From positions 1 through 64,000 of the forward strand of contig JAAZXM010000012.1 of NCBI GenBank assembly GCA_014240165.1: a stretch of DNA of 64,000 nucleotides, given 5' to 3'. This DNA is from Myxococcales bacterium (GTDB lineage: Bacteria; Myxococcota_A; UBA9160; UBA4427). Positions 35,523-45,947 of this stretch are shown here, piece after piece (the stretch's first letter is position 1; each line of letters begins with the position of its first letter). The position numbers and the translations under genes were made by a program. Below the pieces are notes generated by a model that saw only the letters and a program-made list of their open reading frames with translations, was not told where the DNA came from and did no database searches.

Positions 35523-37669
35523 AGCAGATCCTTCAGAGTGCCCGAAGCGGCGAGCTTGAACTCGCCGAAGTGCCTGCCCCAGCGGCCGGCCGGGGCCAGG
35601 TTCTCGTGCAGAACCACTTCTCCGTGGTTTCTCCCGGCACCGAGAAGATCGCGATGGAGTTCGCGAGAAAATCGCTTCTCGGCAAGGCGCGCAGCCGGCC
35701 CGACCTGGTTAACCAGGTCCTGCGAAAGGTTCGCCAGGAAGGCCCCTTGCCCACCTACCGCACGGTGGTCAACCGGCTCGATTCTCCTCAGCCCCTGGGT
35801 TATTCGTCCGCGGGTGTCGTGGTGAGCGTGGGAGAAGGGGTCAGCGAATTCGTTCCTGGCGACCGGGTCGCCTGCGCGGGCGCGGGCTACGCGAACCATG
35901 CCGAGTGGGTGGCCGTACCGGAGAACCTCGTAGCCAGGGTTCCCGAGGGCCTCGAACTCGATCGCGCCGCCTTCGCAACTCTCGGAGCCATTGCGCTCCA
36001 GGGCATTCGCGTCGCCGCGCCCGGGCTGGGCGAAATCGCAGTGGTCATCGGCCTGGGCCTGATCGGCCAGCTCGCGGTGCAGCTCCTCGTCGCCAACGGC
36101 TGCCGGGTCCTGGGCATCGATATCGACGAGCGACGCATCAAGCAGGCCCTTGAGCAGGGTGCCGAGTGGGGCTGTCGCCCGGACGCCCTTCCCCCGGGTT
36201 GGAAGGACAGCGTCACCGGGGGGTATGGCGCGGACTTTGCCCTGATTACAGCTTCCTCTGAAAATGCCTCACCGATCCAGCTCTCGGCGGATCTCTGTCG
36301 ACCGAAAGGCCGCGTGGTTGTCGTCGGGGCGCTGCCGCTCGAACTCGATCGACGCACCTTCTACGAGAAGGAACTCGAACTCCGGCTCAGCATGTCCTAC
36401 GGCCCCGGTCGCTATGACCGACAATACGAGGAATTGGGCCTGGACTACCCCCTCCCTTACGTGCGCTGGACGGAAAATCGAAACCTGCAAGCCGTGCTGG
36501 CTTTGGCTCAGCGCGAAGCCATTCATCTCGAACAGATCGACGCAGAAAGAGTGGACTTCGCCGAGGCCGAGACCGCGTACGCACAGCTGGCCCGGGGCGA
36601 AAGGCGAAGCCTGGCCGTCGTCTTCCGCTACGCCGCGTCGCCGAGCCCAAGCCGGACGCTCGATCTCGCCGCCCGTCCCGCGCGCGCTGCGAAGAACGAT
36701 GTGGGCGTGGGCTTCCTGGGAGCGGGCAATTACGCCAAAGCCGTGCTCCTGCCCAATCTCTCCGGCAATTCCAAGCTGCGAAAGGCATCTCTTGTCACCG
36801 CGACGGGGCCTTCCGCCCAGCGAACCGCCGAGCGGTTCGGGTTCCAGCGCTGCAGCACCGACCCGGACGACGTAATCAACGCGGACGATATCGACCTTGT
36901 CTTCGTAGCCACCCGACACGATTTACACGCCCGCTGGGCCGCGGAAGCCCTGCGGGCTGGCAAGGCAGTCTGGCTGGAGAAACCCATGGGCCTGACTCCC
37001 GATCAGGTCGATGACGTCGCGGCCGCCGCCAGAGAGAGCGGAAACCTGCTGGCGGTGGGCTACAACCGACGTTTTTCCGCTCACGCCGCCGCTTTCCGCA
37101 ATGCCTTCCAGAATCGATCGGCGCCGCTCAACATTCAATACGCGGTGGCCGCCGGAGCCACTCCCCGGGGTACGTGGATCACGGATCCCGTGGAGGGGGG
37201 CGGACGCATCCTGGGAGAAGTCTGTCATTTCGTTGACCTTTGCGGCTATATCATCGGCAAGCTTCCGGTGGAGGTTTTCGCCCAATCGATTTCCCGCGAC
37301 CTCGAGCTCGATGACTCGATGACCGCGCTGATCCGCTACGCCGATGGATCGGTTGCCAATATCCAATACCTCGCCCAGGCGAGCGGCGACCTCCCCAAGG
37401 AAAGGTTCGAGGCATCGGCAAATGGCATCACTGCGATCTGCGAAAACTTCAAACAGACCCGGATCCTCGGCTCGAGCAATGCGGGCGGCGTCAAGAACGT
37501 GAATCAGGACAAGGGGCAGTCCGCCGCGATTCGGACTGTTCTGGATGCCATTCGGAGCGGTGGGCCAAGTCCCTTCACCTTGGCTGAACTCGTTGCCACA
37601 TCGCGAACGACTTTCGCGATGCTCGAATCCATACGCGCCGGCACCACCGTATCCATCGAGAACAGTTGA
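35519..37669 (+). CDS. Two-domain oxidoreductase: zinc-type alcohol dehydrogenase plus Gfo/Idh/MocA
   Basis: A 716-residue fusion. Residues 1-360 are a medium-chain dehydrogenase/reductase fold: EVPAPAAGRGQVLVQNHF, the NAD site AVVIGLGLIGQLAVQLLV and SYGPGRYDRQYEELGLDYP. Residues 390-700 are a Gfo/Idh/MocA domain: VGFLGAGNYAKAVLLPNL for NAD binding, and WLEKPMGLTPDQ with the conserved Lys. This fusion is common in O-antigen and EPS clusters and is thought to oxidise or epimerise a sugar or its nucleotide-linked form, but the substrate is unknown. GTG start overlaps the DUF362 stop; 140 nt before asnB. Confidence 0.88.
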   Translation: MKQILQSARSGELELAEVPAPAAGRGQVLVQNHFSVVSPGTEKIAMEFARKSLLGKARSRPDLVNQVLRKVRQEGPLPTYRTVVNRLDSPQPLGYSSAGVVVSVGEGVSEFVPGDRVACAGAGYANHAEWVAVPENLVARVPEGLELDRAAFATLGAIALQGIRVAAPGLGEIAVVIGLGLIGQLAVQLLVANGCRVLGIDIDERRIKQALEQGAEWGCRPDALPPGWKDSVTGGYGADFALITASSENASPIQLSADLCRPKGRVVVVGALPLELDRRTFYEKELELRLSMSYGPGRYDRQYEELGLDYPLPYVRWTENRNLQAVLALAQREAIHLEQIDAERVDFAEAETAYAQLARGERRSLAVVFRYAASPSPSRTLDLAARPARAAKNDVGVGFLGAGNYAKAVLLPNLSGNSKLRKASLVTATGPSAQRTAERFGFQRCSTDPDDVINADDIDLVFVATRHDLHARWAAEALRAGKAVWLEKPMGLTPDQVDDVAAAARESGNLLAVGYNRRFSAHAAAFRNAFQNRSAPLNIQYAVAAGATPRGTWITDPVEGGGRILGEVCHFVDLCGYIIGKLPVEVFAQSISRDLELDDSMTALIRYADGSVANIQYLAQASGDLPKERFEASANGITAICENFKQTRILGSSNAGGVKNVNQDKGQSAAIRTVLDAIRSGGPSPFTLAELVATSRTTFAMLESIRAGTTVSIENS

Positions 37670-37809
37670 AGCGTCGTCCAACTCCCACGCGAAGCACAAT
37701 CCCGTCGACGGCACTTCAACCCCGCGCTAACCCTCTGGGGCGGCGTTTGATGTAATCCGCCAACCCCGGACCCTCCAGTCCGGACCTCTCCAATGGGGGC
37801 ATAGACAGA

Positions 37810-39738
37810 ATGTGCGGAATCGGGGGGGTGTTGCGGGCGGATGGCCAGCGCCCGGACGAAGCGGCCCTGTCCAGGATGTCTCTCGCCATGGCGAGCCGTG
37901 GCCCCGATGACCATGGGATGCTGATCGACGAAGGACTCGGTCTCGTCCACCGGCGACTGAGTATTCTCGACCTCAGTGATGCGGGGCGCTGCCCCATCGC
38001 GAACGAAGACGGAACGATCCACGCGGTGCACAATGGCGAGATCTACAACTTCGCCGAACTCCGGTCTGAATTGATCGAAGCGGGGCATCGATTCCGCTCC
38101 AATTGCGATAGCGAGGTCGTGGTTCACGGCTACGAAGAGTGGGGCAGCGGGCTCTTCTCGCGACTCGACGGAATGTTTGCCCTGGCGGTCTGGGACGCCC
38201 CCAGGCGCCGACTCTTGCTGGGCCGAGATCGCATCGGCGAAAAGCCTCTCTACCTCCTGCGGCGGTCCGGCCTGGTGGCCTTTGCTTCCTCACTGAATGC
38301 ATTGCGCGAAATCGTGGATGGCGACCTCGAGGTCGAGATGTCCGCCATCGAATGCTTCCTATCCCACTCCTTCATCCCCCATCCCCACACGGTCTGGAAG
38401 GATGTAGAGAGTCTTCCCCCCGCGCATTTCGCCGTCATCGAGGGGGACTCGCAAACCCATATCGAACGTTATTGGAATTTTCCGAGCGGACTCCCTGAGC
38501 GAATGCCCTTGGAAGAGGCCGAAGAGGCCATCGAGGAGAGCTTGGAGCGAAGTGTCCGCGCGCGCCTTCTGGCCGACGTACCCGTTGGCGGTTTCCTGAG
38601 CGGCGGAGTCGACTCTTCGCTCATTATGGCGATCGCCGCACGCCATAAATCAAGTATCGACACCTTCTCCGTTGGCTTCGAAGAAGCAGAGTTCAGCGAG
38701 CTTCCCTATGCCCGTAAGGTGGCCGAGCATATCGGCTCGAACCACCATGAATTGGTCTTCCAGGCCGATTCGATCCTGGAAGTCCTGCCCGAACTCGTCT
38801 GGCAATATGGCCAGCCCTTCGGTGACTCGTCCTCGATCCCCACTCACCTGGTTTCGCGACTGGCCCGGCAAAACGTCAAGGTGTGTCTATCGGGGGATGG
38901 GGGCGACGAATCCTTCGCGGGCTACTGGCGGCCCGCTTCCCTCGCGTACGCGGCGCTCTTCGGGCGCGTAGTACCCGAAGCCCTACGCCGCTCCGCGATC
39001 CCAGGAATCGCCAACCTGATGAACATGCTCGGAGGCCGCGGGCTCTCGAGCCGACTGATTGCCATGAATCGCCTATCTCTGGCGGCTCCTGGCGCCGGGT
39101 ATACGAACTCGGAGAGCTGGTTCGACCACCGCGAGGCCCTGCTGGGCAACGCCTTCCAAAGCACGGGCTCCGACCACGACGTCATTGCATGCCGGGCCGG
39201 TCGTCCGCTCTCGGGCCAGCGCGCCACGGTTCTGCAGCAGGCCCTCTATGATGACTTCCAGGTTCAGCTTGCCGACGACTATCTGGTGAAGGTGGACGTC
39301 GCCAGCATGGCTGCCTCTCTCGAGGTGCGCCCCCCCATGCTCGATCACACCTTCGTGGAGTCGGCGTGGAGACTCCCAGACAACTTCAAGCTGCATCGGG
39401 GCGACCGCAAGTGGATTCTCAAACGAGTGGCCGCCCGGCATGTCCCATCCGATGTGATCTACAGACCCAAGCAGGGTTTCGCCATGCCCATGAAGGTCTG
39501 GTGGCGCGGCCAACTGGCCCACCTGTTGCGAGAGTTGATGCGCGACAGTCGCTGCGTCGAGTTGGGCTGGCTGCGCGCCGCAAGCGTCGAACGCTGCATC
39601 GCCGAGCACCTCTCGGGAAGCGGACAACACGGGACGCGTCTCTGGCTGATTCTCTGGCTCGAACTCTGGGTGCGCATCGTCCTGGAAGGGTCCATGGGGC
39701 GAGACGAGTCGCTGGTTGGCTTCGCGGGAAATTCTTGA
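37810..39738 (+). CDS. asnB: Asparagine-synthase-type amidotransferase of the EPS locus
   Basis: A 642-residue glutamine-dependent amidotransferase. The N-terminal class II glutaminase begins at Cys2 (MCGIGGVL) with RGPDDHG, HNGEIYNF and LLLGRDRIGEKPLY; the synthetase domain has the PP-loop SGGVDSS at 264-270 and SGDGGDESFAGY. XrtA loci usually contain one or two such paralogues, believed to amidate a uronic acid of the polysaccharide (known for the family context, not shown here). The last gene of the plus-strand block. It could equally make free asparagine; locus position favours sugar amidation. Confidence 0.88.
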   Translation: MCGIGGVLRADGQRPDEAALSRMSLAMASRGPDDHGMLIDEGLGLVHRRLSILDLSDAGRCPIANEDGTIHAVHNGEIYNFAELRSELIEAGHRFRSNCDSEVVVHGYEEWGSGLFSRLDGMFALAVWDAPRRRLLLGRDRIGEKPLYLLRRSGLVAFASSLNALREIVDGDLEVEMSAIECFLSHSFIPHPHTVWKDVESLPPAHFAVIEGDSQTHIERYWNFPSGLPERMPLEEAEEAIEESLERSVRARLLADVPVGGFLSGGVDSSLIMAIAARHKSSIDTFSVGFEEAEFSELPYARKVAEHIGSNHHELVFQADSILEVLPELVWQYGQPFGDSSSIPTHLVSRLARQNVKVCLSGDGGDESFAGYWRPASLAYAALFGRVVPEALRRSAIPGIANLMNMLGGRGLSSRLIAMNRLSLAAPGAGYTNSESWFDHREALLGNAFQSTGSDHDVIACRAGRPLSGQRATVLQQALYDDFQVQLADDYLVKVDVASMAASLEVRPPMLDHTFVESAWRLPDNFKLHRGDRKWILKRVAARHVPSDVIYRPKQGFAMPMKVWWRGQLAHLLRELMRDSRCVELGWLRAASVERCIAEHLSGSGQHGTRLWLILWLELWVRIVLEGSMGRDESLVGFAGNS

Positions 39739-39746
39739 GCCCAAAG

Positions 39747-39767
39747 CCCTGACTTTTCGCTTCAGGG
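39747..39767. terminator. Possible bidirectional terminator between convergent genes
   Basis: Just after the asnB stop lies CCCTGA-CTTTTCGCT-TCAGGG, a perfect 6 bp inverted repeat with a 9 nt loop. It sits between asnB and the convergent glycosyltransferase gene. There is no long T-run on either side, so the call is tentative. Confidence 0.35.
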
Positions 39768-39827
39768 TATCCACCGGGCCTGGCGCAGTTTCGGAAATCC
39801 CGGCGAGAGTGCCGCATCATCCCCTGC

Positions 39828-40964
39828 TCAGCCTTCGCGGATCACCTGATCCAGCAGCGCGGCAAGCCGGTCGGCGGCTGCCTTCCAAGTGAAGGACTGT
39901 GCCCTGGCCCGGGAGCGCTGGGCCAGACTCTCCGCAAGGTCGGAATCACGGAGAACCCTTTCCATTTGCTCGGCGATATTCCCGACATCGAAGGGGTCGA
40001 AATAGAGCGCGGCGTCCCCGGCGATCTCGCGGAAAACGGGCATATCCGACGCCACCACGGGCAACTCCGCCGCCAGGGCTTCGAGCAGCGGGTGCCCGAA
40101 GGTTTCGAGATAGGAAGGAAAGACGAATAACCTCGCGTCCCGGTAATAGGCGCTGATCTCCTCGTAGGGAACCTCTCCGACCACACGAATTCGGGCGCCC
40201 AATTCGCCTGCGCGCTCGAGTGCTTCGCGAATATCGCCGAGATGTTTCGCATCCTGTTCGTCGCCCACGATGGTGAGCGGAGGAGGGTCGCTCATTCGTT
40301 TGCCCAATTCGCAATAGGCTTCGACGAGGCGGACGATGTTCTTGTAGCGATACACACTGCTCAGCGCGAGGATGCCAACATCACCCGTGCGCGGCACACC
40401 CTGAAGGGCTCGTGCCCAGTCCTCGAGGTTGACGCCGTGATGAATCACGGCTCGCCGATCAGGAGGGACTTTGGCCGCATCGCCCATCCATGCAGCCGAA
40501 TCCTGGCTAACGAAAACCACCCGTGCCGCGCGCTTGGCTGTCGCCACGGCCAGGCGCCGAAGGACCCAGAGACGAAAAGTCTGGTAACGGCCCCAGCCCT
40601 GATCGAGCGGCGTAAACACATTGGCGTTGCGAAGGGAGAGCACCCCAGGGCACCGCGCCCCGAAAGGCACATACTCGGCCACTGAAAAATAAACATCGGC
40701 TTGCCACCGGCGGGCCACGCTTGCGGCTCGAAACGCGACGAAGCCGATTCTTCCCCAAAGGCCACTACTGGGAAGAACTCGGAACTCGACATTGGCGCGG
40801 GGAACAACGGCCCGGGCGGACGAAGCATCCCGGGTGAGCACCAGGAACTTCGCCTCGGGTGCGGCCGCCGCCAGAGCCGGGACCATATTTACCAGGTAGG
40901 TATAGCCCCCTCCCGAGGTGGCCATGGACGCATCCACCAGGATTCGCCGCCCGGCAAGCATCAT
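39828..40964 (-). CDS. Glycosyltransferase family 4
   Basis: A 378-residue GT-B glycosyltransferase. The N-terminal domain opens RILVDASMATSGGGYTYLVN; the C-terminal domain has ALSSVYRYKNIVRLVEAY, the donor-binding RLFVFPSYLETFGHPLLEAL (with the E-x7-E arrangement) and VASDMPVFREIAGDAALYFD. A second ATG immediately follows the first; either could be used. It reads opposite to asnB, and the stops are 89 nt apart. A likely addition to the repeat unit of the same polysaccharide. A possible sigma-70 -10 element lies about 120 nt upstream. Substrate not predictable. Confidence 0.85.
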   Translation of the reverse strand: MMLAGRRILVDASMATSGGGYTYLVNMVPALAAAAPEAKFLVLTRDASSARAVVPRANVEFRVLPSSGLWGRIGFVAFRAASVARRWQADVYFSVAEYVPFGARCPGVLSLRNANVFTPLDQGWGRYQTFRLWVLRRLAVATAKRAARVVFVSQDSAAWMGDAAKVPPDRRAVIHHGVNLEDWARALQGVPRTGDVGILALSSVYRYKNIVRLVEAYCELGKRMSDPPPLTIVGDEQDAKHLGDIREALERAGELGARIRVVGEVPYEEISAYYRDARLFVFPSYLETFGHPLLEALAAELPVVASDMPVFREIAGDAALYFDPFDVGNIAEQMERVLRDSDLAESLAQRSRARAQSFTWKAAADRLAALLDQVIREG

Positions 40965-41080
40965 CTGCGGCCCCGAAGATCAAACAATGAAAGCAACCTT
41001 CTCCCTGAAAAAATGGGGGCGAGCGCTTTCATCGACACCAGGCAGAGAATCCCTCAGCCCCCGAGTCTCTGGCCGGGGCC

Positions 41081-41086
41081 ATTATA
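41081..41086 (-). promoter_or_regulatory. Candidate -10 element upstream of the minus-strand glycosyltransferase
   Basis: The minus strand reads TATAAT (plus ATTATA), a consensus sigma-70 -10 hexamer in the 163 nt gap between the sigma-54 regulator and the glycosyltransferase. No good -35 is found at 16-18 nt. An inverted repeat ATGAAAGC/GCTTTCAT (40987-40994 and 41025-41032) lies between it and the gene. Confidence 0.35.
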
Positions 41087-41127
41087 GGGCGAGCATTCAA
41101 ACTGGGAAATCGATGCCTAAATCGGCT

Positions 41128-42585
41128 TCAGATTTCAGCGACGAGGTCACACTCCCGGATTTTGTGCAGGAGGGTCTTGTAGCTCACGCCCAGGAGGGAG
41201 GCCGCCCTCTTGCGGTTCCAATCCGTCATGCGCAGAGCGATGTCGATGGCTTCTCTTTCGACTTCCATCGCGGCACGGCGACTGACCTCGCGAAGAGGAA
41301 TTTCACCCGCCGTGGCCTCCATCGTCTCAATCAGAGCCTCGAAACTGGCAGTCGAGTCACGCTGGCTCGATTGCCGCTCCACGAGCTCGGCCAAAACCGA
41401 ATCCTCGCCCCCCATCACCACGATCCTCTTGACCATATTCTCGAGCTCACGAACATTGCCTGGGAAATCGTAGCTGGCAAAAGCACTCAGCATCGTCTTG
41501 GAGACGCTCCGAACGGGCCTTTCATATTTTGACCCATAGAGGTCGAGAAATTTTTCGACCAGCGCCTCCACCTCCTCCTTGCGTTCACGCAGCGGCGGAA
41601 TCTGGATATTCACCACGTTCAAACGGAAGTAGAGATCCTCGCGAAACTCACCCTCGGCAACCATGTCGAGAAGCGGGCGATGAGTCGCGCAGACCACGCG
41701 CACATCCACGTTCACGTCCTTATTGCCCCCAAGCCGAGTAAAGCAACTTTCCTGGATGACCTGGAGTAGTTTCGCCTGCAAGCCAGGACTCATCTCCCCG
41801 ATCTCATCCAAGAAGATCGTACCCTCAGTAGCCATCTCAAACTTGCCGAATTTTCGGACATAGGCCCCGGTGAAGGCGCCCTTCTCGTAACCGAAAAGCT
41901 CGCTCTCCAGGAGATCCTCGGGAAGCGCAGCGCAATTGACCTTGACGAAAGGCCCGTCTCCCCGGGTAGACATCCGGTGTACGGAGCGCGCAACGATTTC
42001 CTTACCGACTCCGCTCTCCCCCTGAATCAATACAGTGACATCCGTATCCGAAATCTGTTCGATCACGCCACGGATTTCTCCCATGGCAGCACTGTCCCAT
42101 ACGGACTCGTCGATTTCCTTGCTTGAAGTCACTGTGAATTCGTCGTTCACCGGAAGCGGAAGAAAATGGTTCAGAACCTGGTCGAGTTCTTCCTCCTCAA
42201 AGGGTTTGCTGATGAAATCGACCGCCCCCGCCTGCATTGCGCTCACGATCGTGGGAGCACGGCCCACCACGGAAATCATCGCGATCGACAAGCCGGGAAT
42301 CAGCTCGCGCATCCGCCGCAAGGTCTCGATGCCACCCATTCCTGGCATCATGATGTCCAACAGAACGAGATCAGCCGAAACAGAACTCTCTTCCAGCATT
42401 GAAATCGCTTGTTCCCCGCTCTCGGCGCAGGTCACCGCATAACCCCGAACTTCGAGCAAATTCGTGAGGTAGCCCCGGATGCCCTCCGAGTCATCAACCA
42501 CGAGTATCCGCGGCCGATTCTCGTAGCCCCCCTTCTTGCGACTATTCTCTTTCGCGTCCGAATCACCTTTCCGGTACTCAGCCAT
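41128..42585 (-). CDS. Sigma-54-dependent response regulator, second copy
   Basis: A 485-residue NtrC-type regulator. Receiver about residues 27-140, phosphoacceptor Asp77 in LVLLDIMMPGMGG, Lys in FISKPF; AAA+ core with GESGVGKEIVA and GAFTGA; Fis-type helix-turn-helix ASLLGVSYKTLLHKIRECD. A basic, disordered stretch of about 24 residues precedes the receiver. The ATG 42585 is preceded by AAGGAGCC at 7 nt and overlaps the kinase gene by 8 nt, so kinase and regulator are made as a pair. Recognition helix resembles that of the PrsR-like protein at 28036-29460. Likely regulates EPS genes (inference). Confidence 0.9.
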   Translation of the reverse strand: MAEYRKGDSDAKENSRKKGGYENRPRILVVDDSEGIRGYLTNLLEVRGYAVTCAESGEQAISMLEESSVSADLVLLDIMMPGMGGIETLRRMRELIPGLSIAMISVVGRAPTIVSAMQAGAVDFISKPFEEEELDQVLNHFLPLPVNDEFTVTSSKEIDESVWDSAAMGEIRGVIEQISDTDVTVLIQGESGVGKEIVARSVHRMSTRGDGPFVKVNCAALPEDLLESELFGYEKGAFTGAYVRKFGKFEMATEGTIFLDEIGEMSPGLQAKLLQVIQESCFTRLGGNKDVNVDVRVVCATHRPLLDMVAEGEFREDLYFRLNVVNIQIPPLRERKEEVEALVEKFLDLYGSKYERPVRSVSKTMLSAFASYDFPGNVRELENMVKRIVVMGGEDSVLAELVERQSSQRDSTASFEALIETMEATAGEIPLREVSRRAAMEVEREAIDIALRMTDWNRKRAASLLGVSYKTLLHKIRECDLVAEI

Positions 42586-43723
42586 CTGACTTGGCTCCTT
42601 TCTCCGCGCCGATGTCTTCTGGAGACACCGGAAGCGTGAACGTAAATCGACTGCCACCCGCCGGTTCATCCTGAACCCAGAGGGTGCCCCCGTGGGCATC
42701 AACCACGCGTTTGCAAATCGCCAACCCGAGACCGAGACCCGACCCATGTGATTTCCCGGCGAGCCGCACATAGGGCTTGAATATTCGCTCGCGCTGTTTC
42801 TTCGCGATTCCAGGCCCCCGATCCGCGACGTAGAGCTGAACGAAATTGCCCTCGTGCTCAGCGGATTTCCTTGAGCCGATCACGATCTTCGCGCCCTTGG
42901 GACTGAATCGAATGGCGTTGTTGAGAAGGTTCACTAGAACCTGTCCCAAGCGTACGGAGTCGAACGCCGCAATCTTCGCCTCGGGGTCGACCTGAATCTC
43001 CGTGACCAATTTCTTGTCAAGCATCAGGGGGCGAAGCGAGTCACAAGCATCATCGATCGCCGTCTTCAGATCCTGCAATTCAATGTCGAGACGAAGATTG
43101 CCGTCTCTGTCACGAGAAACCTCCAGCAGACTGCCCACCAGAGCATTCAGCCGCCGACAACTTTTTTCTGACTCCTTCAGAAAATGCTTCTGGGCTGCAT
43201 TGAGCGAACCCACATCCTTTGACAACAAGAGACGGTTGTAGCCTCCGATCACCGTAATCGGCGTCCGCAGGTCGTGACTCAAAACCGCAAAGAGTTCGTC
43301 CCGCTCCCGGTCCATACGGGCCAATTCGTCTCTCAAAAATTTCGCCTCGAGCTGTGCGTTCGTTAACGCCTCGGAGGTAGAGGGCGTGCCGTCTTCATCT
43401 CCGTCTACGACTTCGTTCGGTCCCGCCAGCCACAACTCACCCGAACGGACAGGAACGCAGTGCACCTCAAGGGGCCTCGAGTCTTCATCCGAGCCTCGAA
43501 CAGCGCAGCAAACGCTGCCTCCGCCCGGGCTGGGAAAACCCGCCCCGGTATCCACCAGCCGATCGCAGATGAGTTGTCCCATCAGCTGCTCCGCAGAGGG
43601 GCAACCCAGAAGCGAGGCCATCCGCTCGGAGGCCCACCAGATGCGCCCTTCCCGGCAGAGGGCCAGCCCCTCGTCCACCACGTCCGCGATGGCCGCAATT
43701 TTTTCACCCGGCACCGCCTTCAT
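42578..43723 (-). CDS. Soluble PAS-type sensor histidine kinase
   Basis: A 381-residue histidine kinase without transmembrane segments. A PAS-like sensor fold occupies about residues 8-100 and a short coiled coil 120-145 leads to the HisKA dimerisation domain with His150 in AVLSHDLRTPI. The ATPase domain has NLLNNAIRFSPKG (N-box), VADRGPGIAKK (G1), and SGLGLGLAICKRVVDAHGG (G2). Partner is the downstream sigma-54 regulator (8 nt overlap). A cytoplasmic sensor differs from the membrane-bound PrsK usually found with PrsR. The signal sensed is unknown. It starts divergently from ligA. Confidence 0.88.
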   Translation of the reverse strand: MKAVPGEKIAAIADVVDEGLALCREGRIWWASERMASLLGCPSAEQLMGQLICDRLVDTGAGFPSPGGGSVCCAVRGSDEDSRPLEVHCVPVRSGELWLAGPNEVVDGDEDGTPSTSEALTNAQLEAKFLRDELARMDRERDELFAVLSHDLRTPITVIGGYNRLLLSKDVGSLNAAQKHFLKESEKSCRRLNALVGSLLEVSRDRDGNLRLDIELQDLKTAIDDACDSLRPLMLDKKLVTEIQVDPEAKIAAFDSVRLGQVLVNLLNNAIRFSPKGAKIVIGSRKSAEHEGNFVQLYVADRGPGIAKKQRERIFKPYVRLAGKSHGSGLGLGLAICKRVVDAHGGTLWVQDEPAGGSRFTFTLPVSPEDIGAEKGAKSDG

Positions 43724-43744
43724 TCCGCTCTGCTCTCCAACTGA

Positions 43745-45931
<2,187 letters not shown>

Positions 45932-45947
45932 GCGAAAGCCCCAGACG

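Noticed and set aside
40987-41032. Inverted repeat ATGAAAGC/GCTTTCAT as a regulator operator
   Set aside because: Only 8 bp with a 30 nt gap and a single copy; not enough to call an operator.
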